Shown here: positions 53,885 through 62,763 of the stretch, piece by piece
Numbering within the stretch: the first letter of the stretch is position 1
How the letters are laid out: each line of letters starts with the position of its first letter
Assembly: GCA_016792625.1 (NCBI GenBank)
Contig: JAEUKK010000116.1
Span: 1-64,000 of the forward strand
DNA: 64,000 nt
Reading direction: 5' to 3'
Source: Deltaproteobacteria bacterium
GTDB lineage: Bacteria > Myxococcota_A > UBA796 > UBA2385
Notes under the pieces: model-generated
Seen by the model: the letters and a program-made list of their open reading frames with translations, nothing else
What the model was told of the DNA's origin: nothing
Databases searched by the model: none
Position numbers and translations under genes: made by a program

Positions 53885-55747
53885 CTACTCTCGACCGGGG
53901 ATGGCCCGGCCCGGGCGCGGAAGGTCGAGGCGGTAGACGCGGGCGCCCTCCGCCTCAAAAAGCAGCGTCGCCTCGCGGAGGAGCGCCTCTTCGAGGATGA
54001 CCTCAGGCGCGTCATACATGGCCTTGTAGTCGGCGGCGCTGAGGAAGGGGTAGCCCGCCCGCAGGAAGGCCGGCGGCCCGACCAGCAGGTGCGTGACCCC
54101 CGCCGCGCGCAGCGGGGCGAAGGGGTCGTCGGGGGCCCGCAAGAGGAGCACCCGCAGCGGGGTGTGGTCCTCGACGCTGCCGAGGCGGCTCCTCCGCTCG
54201 ATCCCGAGCAGGTCCCAGCTGCGCACGAGGCCGACCACCGCGTTGCCTTCGAGGTGGGCGTTGGCCCAGGCGGTGGCGGCGGCGGCGGGCTGCTCCGCCC
54301 GCAGCGCGGCGGCGGCGGCGGGGTCAAGCGCCGCGGCGGCGCGGCCCGCGTGGGCGGACAGGGCGGGCCAGAGGTTCTGGGGCGCCCCGACGAGCGCGAG
54401 GCCCACCCACAGGCGGGCCGGCCAGCGGGGGCCGCCGGGCGAGGTGGAGGCGAGGCCGATGTGGACGAGGCCCTCCAGCGCGCTGATCACGAGCAGGGGC
54501 AGCAGGGGGAGCAGGTGCCGGAGCCACTGGGGCCCGGCCGCCCAGCCGGCGAGCCCGAGGGCCAAGCCGAGGCGGCGCGGCCACTGGCCTGGCCCCGCGC
54601 CGCCGAGCAGGGCGAGGCCGAGCGCTGGCAACATTGCGGGGTGCAGCTGGCCGAGGAAGCGGAAGCTGTCGCGCTCGGCGCTGAACACGACCCGCCAAGG
54701 GAGCAGGGCGAAGTCGGCAGCCCCGCGGCCGGCGCCGTACTTCTCGAGGTGCTGGAAGGGCAGCGCCTGGCCGTCGGGCAGCGCCCAACCCGCGTAGGGG
54801 AACAGCGGATGCAGGCCGTCGATCACGTTGCGGAGCCACCAGGGCGCGAGGCAGGCGCCCGCGACCCCGAGCGCGCGCAGGGCGCCGCCCGGTCGCAGCC
54901 CCGAGAGCAGGACCAGCGGGACCCCGAGCGCCGCGGTGTACTTGAAGCTCAGGGCGAGCCCGAGCAGCAGCCCGCAGCGCCAAGCCCGACCGGCGCGGGC
55001 AGCGTCGGCGGCAGCGGTGAGCGCGAGCGCGACGGGCAGGTTGTTCCCGACCACCGGCGCTTCGTGGAGCACGGTCCAGCTCAGGCCGAAGAGGGCGGGC
55101 CCGAGCAGGGCCCCCGTGCGGCCGGCGGCGCGTTCGCCCAGCACGCTGATCTGGAGGAGCACCGCGGCGGCGACGCCCAGGTGGGTGAGAGCGGCGCCTG
55201 CGGGCCCGCCGAGCTGCAATAGGCCCGCCCAGAGGCCGATCAGGAGCAGCGGGCGGCTGCCGTCGGGCGAGAGCGGGCCGCCGACCAGCGCGCCCTCGTG
55301 GAGCATGCGCGCGCCGAGCCCCAGGTGCTGGTAGAGCGCGTCGGTGTCGGTGGGCGGCGCGAGGGCGGTCGGGGCGGCCACGAGGCAGAGGGTGAGGGCG
55401 GCGATGGCCCCCGCAGCGGGCGCCTGGGTGAGGGTGCGGAGCTTGCTCGCGCCAATGGCGAGCCCGAGGCCCGCGCCGCCGAGCAGCGCGAGGCCCGGCG
55501 GCAGGCCGGCGGCGAGGGCGAGCACGCCGAGCAGCCCGAGCAGGCCAAGGCCGAGGGTCAAGGCCGCCCCTCGTCCGGCGGCGATCGGGGCGCCGAGGCC
55601 CAGCGCGCCAACGAGGCAGAGCCCCGCCGCCGCGGCGGCGCGCGCGGCGGAGAGCAGCGCGGAGGGCGGCCCGGCGGTGATCACGGCCCCGACGAGCGCC
55701 GCGCACACCAGCGCCGCGGTGAGCGCCTGCAGGGCCGCCCGGCTCAT
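53885..55747 (-). CDS. GT-C-fold membrane glycosyltransferase-like protein
   Basis: The product has 620 residues and about a dozen membrane helices in the first 440, followed by a soluble C-terminal domain. The first loop contains TDTDALYQHLGLGARMLHEG, with the acidic residues expected in the catalytic loop of GT39/PMT-type enzymes that use lipid-linked sugars. WWLRNVIDGLHPLFPYAGW supports this. It probably adds sugar to surface proteins or glycolipids. ATG 55747 overlaps the upstream gene by four bases. Confidence 0.7.
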   Translation of the reverse strand: MSRAALQALTAALVCAALVGAVITAGPPSALLSAARAAAAAGLCLVGALGLGAPIAAGRGAALTLGLGLLGLLGVLALAAGLPPGLALLGGAGLGLAIGASKLRTLTQAPAAGAIAALTLCLVAAPTALAPPTDTDALYQHLGLGARMLHEGALVGGPLSPDGSRPLLLIGLWAGLLQLGGPAGAALTHLGVAAAVLLQISVLGERAAGRTGALLGPALFGLSWTVLHEAPVVGNNLPVALALTAAADAARAGRAWRCGLLLGLALSFKYTAALGVPLVLLSGLRPGGALRALGVAGACLAPWWLRNVIDGLHPLFPYAGWALPDGQALPFQHLEKYGAGRGAADFALLPWRVVFSAERDSFRFLGQLHPAMLPALGLALLGGAGPGQWPRRLGLALGLAGWAAGPQWLRHLLPLLPLLVISALEGLVHIGLASTSPGGPRWPARLWVGLALVGAPQNLWPALSAHAGRAAAALDPAAAAALRAEQPAAAATAWANAHLEGNAVVGLVRSWDLLGIERRSRLGSVEDHTPLRVLLLRAPDDPFAPLRAAGVTHLLVGPPAFLRAGYPFLSAADYKAMYDAPEVILEEALLREATLLFEAEGARVYRLDLPRPGRAIPGRE

Positions 55748-56733
55748 CGGGTGCCGCCGGTCTCGGACCACAGGGTGGGGCGCTCGCCCTCGCGGTACAG
55801 CAGCCAGGGCCCCCACCGGGAGGGCGCCTGCTGGTGCCCGGGGCCGTCGATGCGCAGGCCGTCGGTGCAGGCGATGTCGACGTCCCCCGCGCCGCGCTCC
55901 TCCCAGCAGAGGATCAGGCCGTCGAAGCCGAGGCCCGACGAGAACCCCGTCTTCGCCGGCCAACGGGTGGGCTCGGGCTCACCGGGGCGCCAGCGGGCGA
56001 CCGCGCCCGGCTCCACCCAGGCCAGCGCGCCCCCCGCGCTGATCACGTGGCGGGCGCCCGGCGGGGGCCTGAACGGGGCGGCCGCGCCGCGGGGCCCGCG
56101 CAGGTGCAGGCGGGCCGCGCCCCCGAGGCGCTCGACCCAGGCGGCCCAGTTCGCGGCGAGGCCGACGGGCTCCCACCCGACCGGTGCGGCGGAGATCGGC
56201 GTCCGGCTGCCGCTTCCCAACGTGCTCAGCTCGAGCCCGCCAACGCTTTGGCTCAAGGTGGCCTCGCCGTCCAGCGCGCAGGGGCCGGCCTGCGGTCCGC
56301 GGCGCGGGCTCGCGAGGCGGGTCGCGCCGCCGGCGCCGAGGCGGATCAGCCCATCGGCCACCGACGGATCCCACAGGGTGCCCGGCCCGAGGCAGGGCTG
56401 TGGCAGCGCGACCGGCAGCGGCACGAGCTGGCCGCCGGCGAGGGGGAGCGCTCGATCCACCGCGCCTTCGGCCCCGCAGCCCACCGCCCAGGGCCCGGCG
56501 AGGGCGGGGAGGCGAGGCTCTGCGCAGCGCGCGTGCAGTGCGTAGAGGGGGGTGGACCGGCCTCGGCTCAGCCGCGCAGCGGCGCCCTCACCCGAGGTGC
56601 AGAGCGCGCCGCCGATGCAGCACATGCGCACCCACATGCGCAGCCCGACGCTGCTCCCGCTGCGGCCACCGGTCCCGAGCCGGGCCACCGCGCCCGCGGG
56701 CCGCGTGCCCGGGGTGCGGTTGGGCGCAGGCAC
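55744..56733 (-). CDS. Propeller-like protein without clear signal peptide
   Basis: The product has 329 residues. Trp- and Gly-rich phrases recur (LAANWAAWVERLGGAARLHL, HVISAGGALAWVEPGAVARW), suggesting a beta-propeller or WD-like repeat. Six or more cysteines lie in the first third. The GTG start at 56733 follows the PKD gene by 4 bases and has no signal peptide, unlike its neighbours, so the start or a frameshift should be questioned. It is coupled to the membrane glycosyltransferase downstream. Confidence 0.5.
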   Translation of the reverse strand: MPAPNRTPGTRPAGAVARLGTGGRSGSSVGLRMWVRMCCIGGALCTSGEGAAARLSRGRSTPLYALHARCAEPRLPALAGPWAVGCGAEGAVDRALPLAGGQLVPLPVALPQPCLGPGTLWDPSVADGLIRLGAGGATRLASPRRGPQAGPCALDGEATLSQSVGGLELSTLGSGSRTPISAAPVGWEPVGLAANWAAWVERLGGAARLHLRGPRGAAAPFRPPPGARHVISAGGALAWVEPGAVARWRPGEPEPTRWPAKTGFSSGLGFDGLILCWEERGAGDVDIACTDGLRIDGPGHQQAPSRWGPWLLYREGERPTLWSETGGTR

Positions 56734-56737
56734 CGCC

Positions 56738-58108
56738 TCAGCGCGCGGCGGCCGCCGCCACGCCGCAGCAGGTCACCGTGTAGGTCACGATGTCGCTCGT
56801 CGTCGCGCCGGTGCAGTCGGTCGCGCTGAGCTGCAGCTCATAGATGTTGTTCTCGCAGGCGCTGATCGTGATCGGCGCGGCGTTCTCGAGCCGGGCGCTG
56901 GTGCTCAGCGCGGTGGCGTCGCCGAGGGTGACGTCACCGCTCACGACCTGCCAGCTGGTCACGATGGCGTCGCCGTCGCTGTCCGAGACGCTGGCGTCGT
57001 CGCCAAGCTCGACGGTCAGGTCTTCGCAGCTCGCGCAGACATAGGTGTAGCCAGAGGCGCGGCACTCGGCGTCGCCGGCGGCCAGGGTGGCCCCCAGGCC
57101 GGCGTTGACCACGGGCGGCGTGTTGGCGACGCGCTCGCTGGCGTCGATCACGATGAGGTCGGGCGCCGACCAGCTGGTGCCGTCGGACACCGCCAGCGAC
57201 ACCAAGTAGCTGCCGGCGATGTCGGGGTAGAAGGTCGTGCTGACCGCGCTGCGGTTCGAGAAGTTGGCGTTGCTGGCGGTGGAGCCCTCGGGCTTCTCTT
57301 GCAGGGCCCAGGCGTAGGTGAGGGGCTCGCCGTTCGGGTCGAAGCTGCCGCTGCCATCCAGCGCGAGGGCGGTGCAGTCCTCGCCAGCGATGTCATCGCC
57401 GGCCATCGCGGTCGGGGGCTGCGGCGAGGCCGAGCTGACCCGCAGGATCGCCGTGTCGGGCGCCGAGCTGACCAAGCCGTTGTTGACCACGAGCGCGGCG
57501 ACGTAGATGCCGCCGGCGTCGGGGGTGAAGCTCGCGCTCACCGCGCTGTCGCCGTCGACCCCGGTCAGCGCGCTGGCCGCCGGCGCGGACTGGAGCGTCC
57601 AGGTGTAGGTGAGCGGGCGGCCGGTCGGGTCAGACGAGAGGCTGCCATCGAGGGTGATCACCTCGCCTTCGCGCCCCGCTTGGTCGGGGCCCGCGTTGGC
57701 GATGGGGGCCTGACCCGCCCGGACGGTGATCACCGCGTAGGCCGGGGCCGAGGCCAAGCCGTCGGTGTCGGTCACCACGAGGCTGACCACGTAGGTGCCG
57801 GTGCGGTCGGGGGTGAAGCTCGCGTCGACCGAGGCGCCCAATAAGGAGGGGTCACCCACGGCGAGGCTGCTGCCCGTCGGCGCGCTGTCGAGCACCCAGA
57901 CGAAGCTCAGCGCGGAGCCCTCGGGGTCATAGGAGCCGCCCCCGTTGAGCAGCACCGGCACGTCGGAGCTCACCTCTTGGTTGCTGCCGGCGTCTGCCAC
58001 CGGTTGGGCGTTGACCTTGTTGTCACTGTCTTCGGCGACGTCGTTCTTGCACGCGAAGAGCAGCGAGAGCAGGGCGACGCGGGGGAGCGGGGAGCGCATG
58101 GGCACCAT
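56738..58108 (-). CDS. PKD-domain lipoprotein 1
   Basis: The product has 456 residues. The signal peptide ends in LFAC, followed by three PKD-like domains (about 36-128, 132-226, 231-326), each with an ADAGSNQ- or ANAGPDQ-type opening and SYDPEGSALSFVWVL- or TYTWTLQ-type core. A Cys-containing C-terminal domain follows (about 330-450). PKD domains are surface Ig-like folds that often hold enzymes or adhesins apart. ATG 58108 has GGAGG 5 bases upstream. Confidence 0.82.
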   Translation of the reverse strand: MVPMRSPLPRVALLSLLFACKNDVAEDSDNKVNAQPVADAGSNQEVSSDVPVLLNGGGSYDPEGSALSFVWVLDSAPTGSSLAVGDPSLLGASVDASFTPDRTGTYVVSLVVTDTDGLASAPAYAVITVRAGQAPIANAGPDQAGREGEVITLDGSLSSDPTGRPLTYTWTLQSAPAASALTGVDGDSAVSASFTPDAGGIYVAALVVNNGLVSSAPDTAILRVSSASPQPPTAMAGDDIAGEDCTALALDGSGSFDPNGEPLTYAWALQEKPEGSTASNANFSNRSAVSTTFYPDIAGSYLVSLAVSDGTSWSAPDLIVIDASERVANTPPVVNAGLGATLAAGDAECRASGYTYVCASCEDLTVELGDDASVSDSDGDAIVTSWQVVSGDVTLGDATALSTSARLENAAPITISACENNIYELQLSATDCTGATTSDIVTYTVTCCGVAAAAAR

Positions 58109-58125
58109 GGTGACCTCCGCGGCGG

Positions 58126-59502
58126 TTAGCGCCGCACGCCGGTGCAGCTGTAGCGGACCGTGATGGTGTCGTCGTCCTGCAGGCCGCAGTCCGCGACCTC
58201 AAGGCTGACCGGGATGTCGAGGCGGTAGACCGTCGACGAGTCGGAGGGGCGCCCAGGGAGCCAGCCCTCGGTGACCGCGCCGTAGGGGTTGGTGATGCGG
58301 ATCGTGCCGGTCGGCTCAGTCCACCGGAAGCTGAGGCGGTCGCCGTCGGGGTCGAAGGTCGCCGAGCCGTCGAGGTCGAAGGTCACGTCGCCGCAGTCTT
58401 CGCAGGTCCAGACGTAGGAGGCGCTCTCGCAGCTGGCCTCTACGTCGACGGTGACGTCGCCGCCCGCGTTCGCGATGGGGCGGCGGTTGAGCGCCTCGCC
58501 GTCGACCGCGAAGGTCACGATGTCGGGGGCGGACCACGTCTCGCCGTCGCTCACCTGCAGCTGGAAGAGGTAGGTGCCGGGGATGTCCCAGGTGAAGCGG
58601 GGCTCGGCCGTGGTCGCGTCGTCGAAGGCCGTGTCGGTGACCGCGGAGCCGGTCGGCGCGCTCAGCACCGACCAGAGGTAGCGGAGCTCGTCGCCGTCGA
58701 GGTCGTAGGAGGCGTAGCCGCTGAGCCGGAAGGGGTTGTCGGAGCACACCCCAAACTCGATGCTCTCACCGGCGTCGGCGATCGGCGCCCGGTTGTTGGT
58801 CGCCACGTTGAGCGTGCAGATGTCGGGCTCGGAGTACTGCAGACCATCGGAGACGACGAGCGACACGGTGTAGATGCCGTCACAGTCGGGCACGACCGAG
58901 GGGCTGGCGCCCGCGCCGTTGAAGATGTCGTCGCTGCCCAGCGCAGAGCAGGACGGCGCTTCGACCATCGTCCATGTGTAGGCGAGGGTCGCGCCCTCGG
59001 GGTCATCCGAGCCGGTGCCGTCGAGCTCGAGCGCCTCGCCGATGCGGCCGGCGAGGTCGGGCCCGCAGTCGGCCACCGGCGCCTGGTCGCCCGCAGACAC
59101 GCGGACCACCACGAAGTCGGGGCTGCTCTCTTTGGCCGAGTCGTTGACCACGACGCGCAGCGTGTAGTCGCCGGGGACATCGGGGGTGAAGCCGGTCGCC
59201 ACGGCCTCGGGGCTGTCGTTCTCGCTCAGCGCGCTGATGTCGAGGGCAGAGTCGGGCGGGACGCTCTCGAAGGCCCACTGGTAGACCGCCGCGCCTTGCA
59301 GCTTGGCGCAGACCGTGGAGCCGCTCGCGTCGAGCTGCACCGCGCCGCCGACGCTCGCGGTCTGGTCGGCGCCGGCGCTCGCCACAGGAGCGTCACAGGC
59401 GAGGCCGGAGTCGGTCGGCTTCGCGCCGTTGCACGCCACCAGGATCAAGGCCAGCGCCATGCTCGCAGCGATGGTGGTGGGCGGGGGTGTCCATCGGCGC
59501 AT
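58126..59502 (-). CDS. PKD-domain lipoprotein 2
   Basis: The product has 458 residues. The signal peptide ends in LVAC. Three PKD-like domains follow, with ADAGESIEFG, ADCGPDLAGR and YTWTMVEAPS-type cores, then the same kind of Cys-bearing C-terminal domain (CESASYVWTCEDCGDVTFDL) as lipoprotein 1. It is a clear tandem paralogue. ATG 59502 has GGAGCA upstream. A structural surface role is likely. Confidence 0.82.
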   Translation of the reverse strand: MRRWTPPPTTIAASMALALILVACNGAKPTDSGLACDAPVASAGADQTASVGGAVQLDASGSTVCAKLQGAAVYQWAFESVPPDSALDISALSENDSPEAVATGFTPDVPGDYTLRVVVNDSAKESSPDFVVVRVSAGDQAPVADCGPDLAGRIGEALELDGTGSDDPEGATLAYTWTMVEAPSCSALGSDDIFNGAGASPSVVPDCDGIYTVSLVVSDGLQYSEPDICTLNVATNNRAPIADAGESIEFGVCSDNPFRLSGYASYDLDGDELRYLWSVLSAPTGSAVTDTAFDDATTAEPRFTWDIPGTYLFQLQVSDGETWSAPDIVTFAVDGEALNRRPIANAGGDVTVDVEASCESASYVWTCEDCGDVTFDLDGSATFDPDGDRLSFRWTEPTGTIRITNPYGAVTEGWLPGRPSDSSTVYRLDIPVSLEVADCGLQDDDTITVRYSCTGVRR

Positions 59503-59905
59503 GCGTGCTCCGGTTGGGGGCGCGGGTCGGTCCCATTCTGAGGACAGGCTATCGCAGGACCTCCCGCTGTGGAGTGCGGTCGGCGCGTGGCTGCGGCGGA
59601 ATTGGCCCGCGGTCGCCGCGCCCGGCGGGGAGCGCGCGCCCCGGTGGGGCGCCTTGGGCGGGAGGCGGAGCGGATCGTGCGGATCGTGGCGCATCGCGTG
59701 GATCACGCCAGCGCGGAGCCTACGCGGCATCGGGCCCAGCGTCAACGGTGCGCTGGGGCGGCCTGCGCGGCGCTGCGCACCTTGCCGGTCGGGGGTGGGT
59801 GATTAGGCGCCGGCCTGCGTGGGGCGTCGGGAATTCCCAGCCGCGCGGACCTGTGCGCCGGGGCTCCCGGCGCGCGTCGCCCCGGGGCGCAGAGGAGCGG
59901 TCGGT
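59503..59905. other. 403-base intergenic region, no gene seen
   Basis: This is the longest gene-free stretch in the window, between divergent genes. Frames inside it are short, Arg/Gly-rich and lack ribosome-binding sites. I see no RNA gene, strong promoter or long repeat. It probably holds the promoters of the PKD lipoprotein and HEAT-repeat genes. Confidence 0.5.
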
Positions 59906-60628
59906 ATGGGTTGGCTGGACTGGTTCACGGGGGGCGAAGAGGGTCAGCTTGACCGGCACGCCAAGCGGGTCAAAAACCTCAACGCGCAGGCCGAAGACCG
60001 GCAGGCGAGCGCTCACTGGCTGGCCAGCAACGGCAGCGAGAAGGCGATCTACGGGCTGCTCGGCCGCTTCTCGGTCAACTACGAGCACCAAATGAAGGAC
60101 GCCGCCGAGAAAGACCTCGTGATGGACCTGCTCCGCGAGCTCGGCGCGGCCAAGGTCGAGGGTCCGGTGCGCGCGTGGGTCCGCAAGAACGACCAGTTCG
60201 CGCGCCCGCTCGCCCTGATGCTCGAGCTCTCGGGGAGCACCGCGGTGGTCGACCTTCTGCTCGAGCTGCTCGGGCGCGAGGTCGACCCGTTCAAGCCCGA
60301 GAAGAAGCGCCAGATCCTCATCAAGCTGTCGGACCACCGCGACGCGCGCATCGCGAGCCGCGTGGCCCCCTGCCTTGAGGACTTTGACGAGGGCATCCGC
60401 TACGCCGCGGCTGAGGCCCTGCTCGCCCAGGACGACGCGGGTGTGCGCCTCGACCTCGCCAAGGCCCTGGCCAACCGGCAGGAGGAGTCGAACCGCCTGC
60501 GGGTGCGGATCGCGGCCGCCTTCGCCGAGCGGGGCTGGGAGCTGGGTGAGCACCGCTCGGCGGTGGCCGAGCGCCCGCCGGTCGGTTGGCGGGTGGTCGA
60601 CAGCAAGATGGTGCCGACCGGGGCCTGA
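59906..60628 (+). CDS. HEAT-repeat protein
   Basis: The product has 240 residues. The sequence is built of helical pairs, for example LASNGSEKAIYGLLGRFSVN, LVMDLLRELGAAKVEGPVRA and YAAAEALLAQDDAGVR, typical of HEAT/armadillo-like scaffolds. No signal peptide or catalytic motif is visible, so it is a cytosolic binding protein. ATG 59906 has AGAGGAG upstream. Lys and Asn are more frequent than in nearby genes. Confidence 0.7.
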   Translation: MGWLDWFTGGEEGQLDRHAKRVKNLNAQAEDRQASAHWLASNGSEKAIYGLLGRFSVNYEHQMKDAAEKDLVMDLLRELGAAKVEGPVRAWVRKNDQFARPLALMLELSGSTAVVDLLLELLGREVDPFKPEKKRQILIKLSDHRDARIASRVAPCLEDFDEGIRYAAAEALLAQDDAGVRLDLAKALANRQEESNRLRVRIAAAFAERGWELGEHRSAVAERPPVGWRVVDSKMVPTGA

Positions 60629-60646
60629 GCGCGGCGCGCCCCTTGA

Positions 60647-60660
60647 CGGGGTGCACCCCG
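60647..60660. other. Perfect 14-bp palindrome between convergent genes
   Basis: CGGGGTGCACCCCG is its own reverse complement. It sits 19 bases after the HEAT-repeat stop, in the spacer shared with the Cys-rich lipoprotein. It could act as a cruciform or two-way terminator, but there is no loop or T-run. Confidence 0.35.
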
Positions 60661-60733
60661 AGCGAAGGGCCCGACGGGGCCGCTCCAAGCCGGCGCCACC
60701 GGCGGGCCGGGTTCTGCGCCGCTCAAAAGGTGG

Positions 60734-61048
60734 TCAGAAGGCGTAGAGGTCCTCGTCGTAGCAGGCGCCCTCTTCGATGGCGCCGCACTCTTCGCCGACC
60801 ACGCACTGCTTGTAGTCCGAGAAGTCGGCGCGCAGCTGCGTGTCGTTCCACTCGTCGTAGAGCGCCTCTTGGTTGTTGCACCACGCCTCGCAGTCCTCTT
60901 GACCGAGGCGCGGGGTCTCGACCCCCTCGCACTCGTTCACGAGCTTGCGGCAGACCCGCTGGCAGGAGGGGTCGCAGGCGGTCAGCGGGCTCAATACGGC
61001 GACGAGCACGCCGATGAGAGCGCCGCGTGTACGGATGGGGCTGGGCAT
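60734..61048 (-). CDS. Small Cys-rich lipoprotein 1
   Basis: The product has 104 residues. The signal peptide ends in the lipobox LTAC. The mature part has eight further cysteines arranged as CDPSCQRVCRKLVNEC, CEAWC, CVVGEECG and CYDED, enough for several disulfides. It is a tandem paralogue of the next gene, 5 bases away. No family is recognised. Confidence 0.65.
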   Translation of the reverse strand: MPSPIRTRGALIGVLVAVLSPLTACDPSCQRVCRKLVNECEGVETPRLGQEDCEAWCNNQEALYDEWNDTQLRADFSDYKQCVVGEECGAIEEGACYDEDLYAF

Positions 61049-61053
61049 GGCGC

Positions 61054-61449
61054 TCACCACACCGGGGCGCAGTAGCCCTCGTCGAGCAGATCGCAGGCGG
61101 TCTCGGCCACACAATCCATCCACAGGGCGGCCTCTTTGTCGCTGGTCAGCTCGACGCTCTTGTCGGACGGGGTGTCTTCGTCGGGCTTGTACTCTGGCCG
61201 GATCTCGCCGGACTTGGTCAGCGCCGACTCGCACTCGCTCTCGCAGGTGCGCAGGAGCTCTTCACGCGAGAGGCCCGGGCTCTGCAGGTTGCACTCGCTC
61301 TCGGCGTAGAGCGTGGTGCAGGTGCTCTGGCAGTTGGGCCCGCAGCCGCTGAGGCCGCCCGCGGCCAAAAGCAGCCCAGCAACGCCGATGAGGCCCGCGC
61401 GGGCCGTGCTCAAGGTGGAGGTGCGCGCGGCGAGGTGCAGGGCTCTCAT
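61054..61449 (-). CDS. Small Cys-rich lipoprotein 2
   Basis: The product has 131 residues. The signal peptide ends in LSGC. The pattern CGPNCQSTCTTLYAESEC, CESEC, MDCVAETACDLLDEGYC follows the same order as lipoprotein 1, with a longer charged middle. Both probably fold around disulfides in the periplasm or at the surface. Confidence 0.65.
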   Translation of the reverse strand: MRALHLAARTSTLSTARAGLIGVAGLLLAAGGLSGCGPNCQSTCTTLYAESECNLQSPGLSREELLRTCESECESALTKSGEIRPEYKPDEDTPSDKSVELTSDKEAALWMDCVAETACDLLDEGYCAPVW

Positions 61450-61560
61450 GAATGGCTCCCGGTCGGGCGGGAGGCTAATCCCCGCGGCGCCGCGGCGTCA
61501 ACTGCGGGGCGGGCGACGGTGCTGGCCCCCGCGCCGCGCCGGGCGGGCGGGGTCCTCGCG

Positions 61561-62763
61561 ATGCATGTGCTCCACGTCGCGCCGTACTTTCCGCCCACCT
61601 GGGCCTATGGCGGCATCCCCCGGGTGGTCGACGGGCTCTCGCGCGCCCAAGCCGCCGCCGGCGCGCAGGTCACGGTGCTCACCACCGACGCGCTCGACGG
61701 CGCCGCGCGAGCCGGGCTGCCCCTTGATCGCCGCCACGGTGAGGTGCGGGTCCTGACCGCGCCCAACCTCAGCAACCGGCTGGCCTACCGCCACCAGCTC
61801 TTCCTGCCGCAGCCGGGTGCCCTCGCCGCGGCCCGCGCCGGGATCGAGCGCTCCGGGCCGCCCGCGGTGGTCCACCTGCATGGCCACCGGCACCTCCTCA
61901 ACAGCGCGGCGGTGCGCTGGGCGCGGCGCTGGGGGGCCGCGGTGGTCCTGACCGCTAACGGCACCTTGGTGGCCCACGAGCGCAAGGTCGCCATCAAGCG
62001 CGTCTGGGACGTTGTGCTCGGCGATCCGGTGCTCCGTGCGGCCGACGCCTTCGTCGCGGTCAGCGGCGCCGACCTCGCCGCCCACCTGCGCGCCGGGCTG
62101 CCCGCGGCCCAGGTCCACCGGATCCCCAACGGGCTCGACATGGGCGAGTTCGCGCCTTTGCCGCCGCGGGGCGCCTTCCGGGCCCGCCACGGGCTGGGCG
62201 AGGGCCCCCTGATCGCCTACCTCGGCCAGATCTCCCCCCGCAAAGGGGTGGACCACCTCGTCGCGGCCTTCGCCGGCGGCGCCTTGTCCCCCGCGCAGCT
62301 CGTGGTCGCGGGCAATGACATGGGCGGGCTGGCCCAGGCCGCCGCCGCGGCCTCCGGCGCGCCGGGCGTGCGCTTCGTCGGGCTGCTGCGGGGCGACGAG
62401 CGCCTCGCGCTGCTCGCTGACGCCGATGTGCTCGTGTACGCCACCCAGGCCGAGGTTTTCGGCCTCGTGCCCTTCGAGGGGCTGCTCTGCGGCGCGCCGG
62501 TGGTGGTCGCCGATGACTGCGGCTGCGGCGAGCTCATCCGCGAGGCCGGCGCCGGTCTGCTCGTGCGCTATGGCGACGTGGACGGCCTGCGGGCCCGCAT
62601 CCGCACGCTGCTCGACGACCGGGTGGCCGCGGCGGCCATGGTCGGGCGGGGGCGGCGGTACATCGAGGCGCGCTTGCAGCTGCCCGCGGTCGCGGCGGCG
62701 CACCTCGAGCTCTACGGGCGCCTGCGGGCCCCCCGCGCGGAGGCGGCATGGACCGGGACCTGA
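61561..62763 (+). CDS. GT4-family glycosyltransferase
   Basis: The product has 400 residues. The N-terminal MHVLHVAPYFPPTWAYGGIP is the usual start of GT4 enzymes. AYLGQISPRKGVDHLVAAF begins the C-terminal lobe, and EVFGLVPFEGLLCGAPVVV carries the EX7E donor site. It is a cytosolic retaining transferase working on surface polysaccharide or lipid-linked sugar. The next gene overlaps it by 16 bases, so the two form one unit. Confidence 0.88.
   Translation: MHVLHVAPYFPPTWAYGGIPRVVDGLSRAQAAAGAQVTVLTTDALDGAARAGLPLDRRHGEVRVLTAPNLSNRLAYRHQLFLPQPGALAAARAGIERSGPPAVVHLHGHRHLLNSAAVRWARRWGAAVVLTANGTLVAHERKVAIKRVWDVVLGDPVLRAADAFVAVSGADLAAHLRAGLPAAQVHRIPNGLDMGEFAPLPPRGAFRARHGLGEGPLIAYLGQISPRKGVDHLVAAFAGGALSPAQLVVAGNDMGGLAQAAAAASGAPGVRFVGLLRGDERLALLADADVLVYATQAEVFGLVPFEGLLCGAPVVVADDCGCGELIREAGAGLLVRYGDVDGLRARIRTLLDDRVAAAAMVGRGRRYIEARLQLPAVAAAHLELYGRLRAPRAEAAWTGT

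Noticed and set aside
53849..53893. Inverted repeat CGAGAGT/ACTCTCG with an A-run, a possible terminator of the GT-C gene
   Set aside because: The T-run lies about 11 bases past the stem, too far for a standard intrinsic terminator.
59569..59802. Short plus-strand frame in the 403-base gap
   Set aside because: No ribosome-binding site, Arg/Ala-rich composition and no domain.
3490..61480. Recurring TTAG/CTAA pieces near gene starts, first read as shared -10 boxes
   Set aside because: Most of them are stop codons of neighbouring genes (for example at 11214, 58126); the rest have no consistent spacing or -35.
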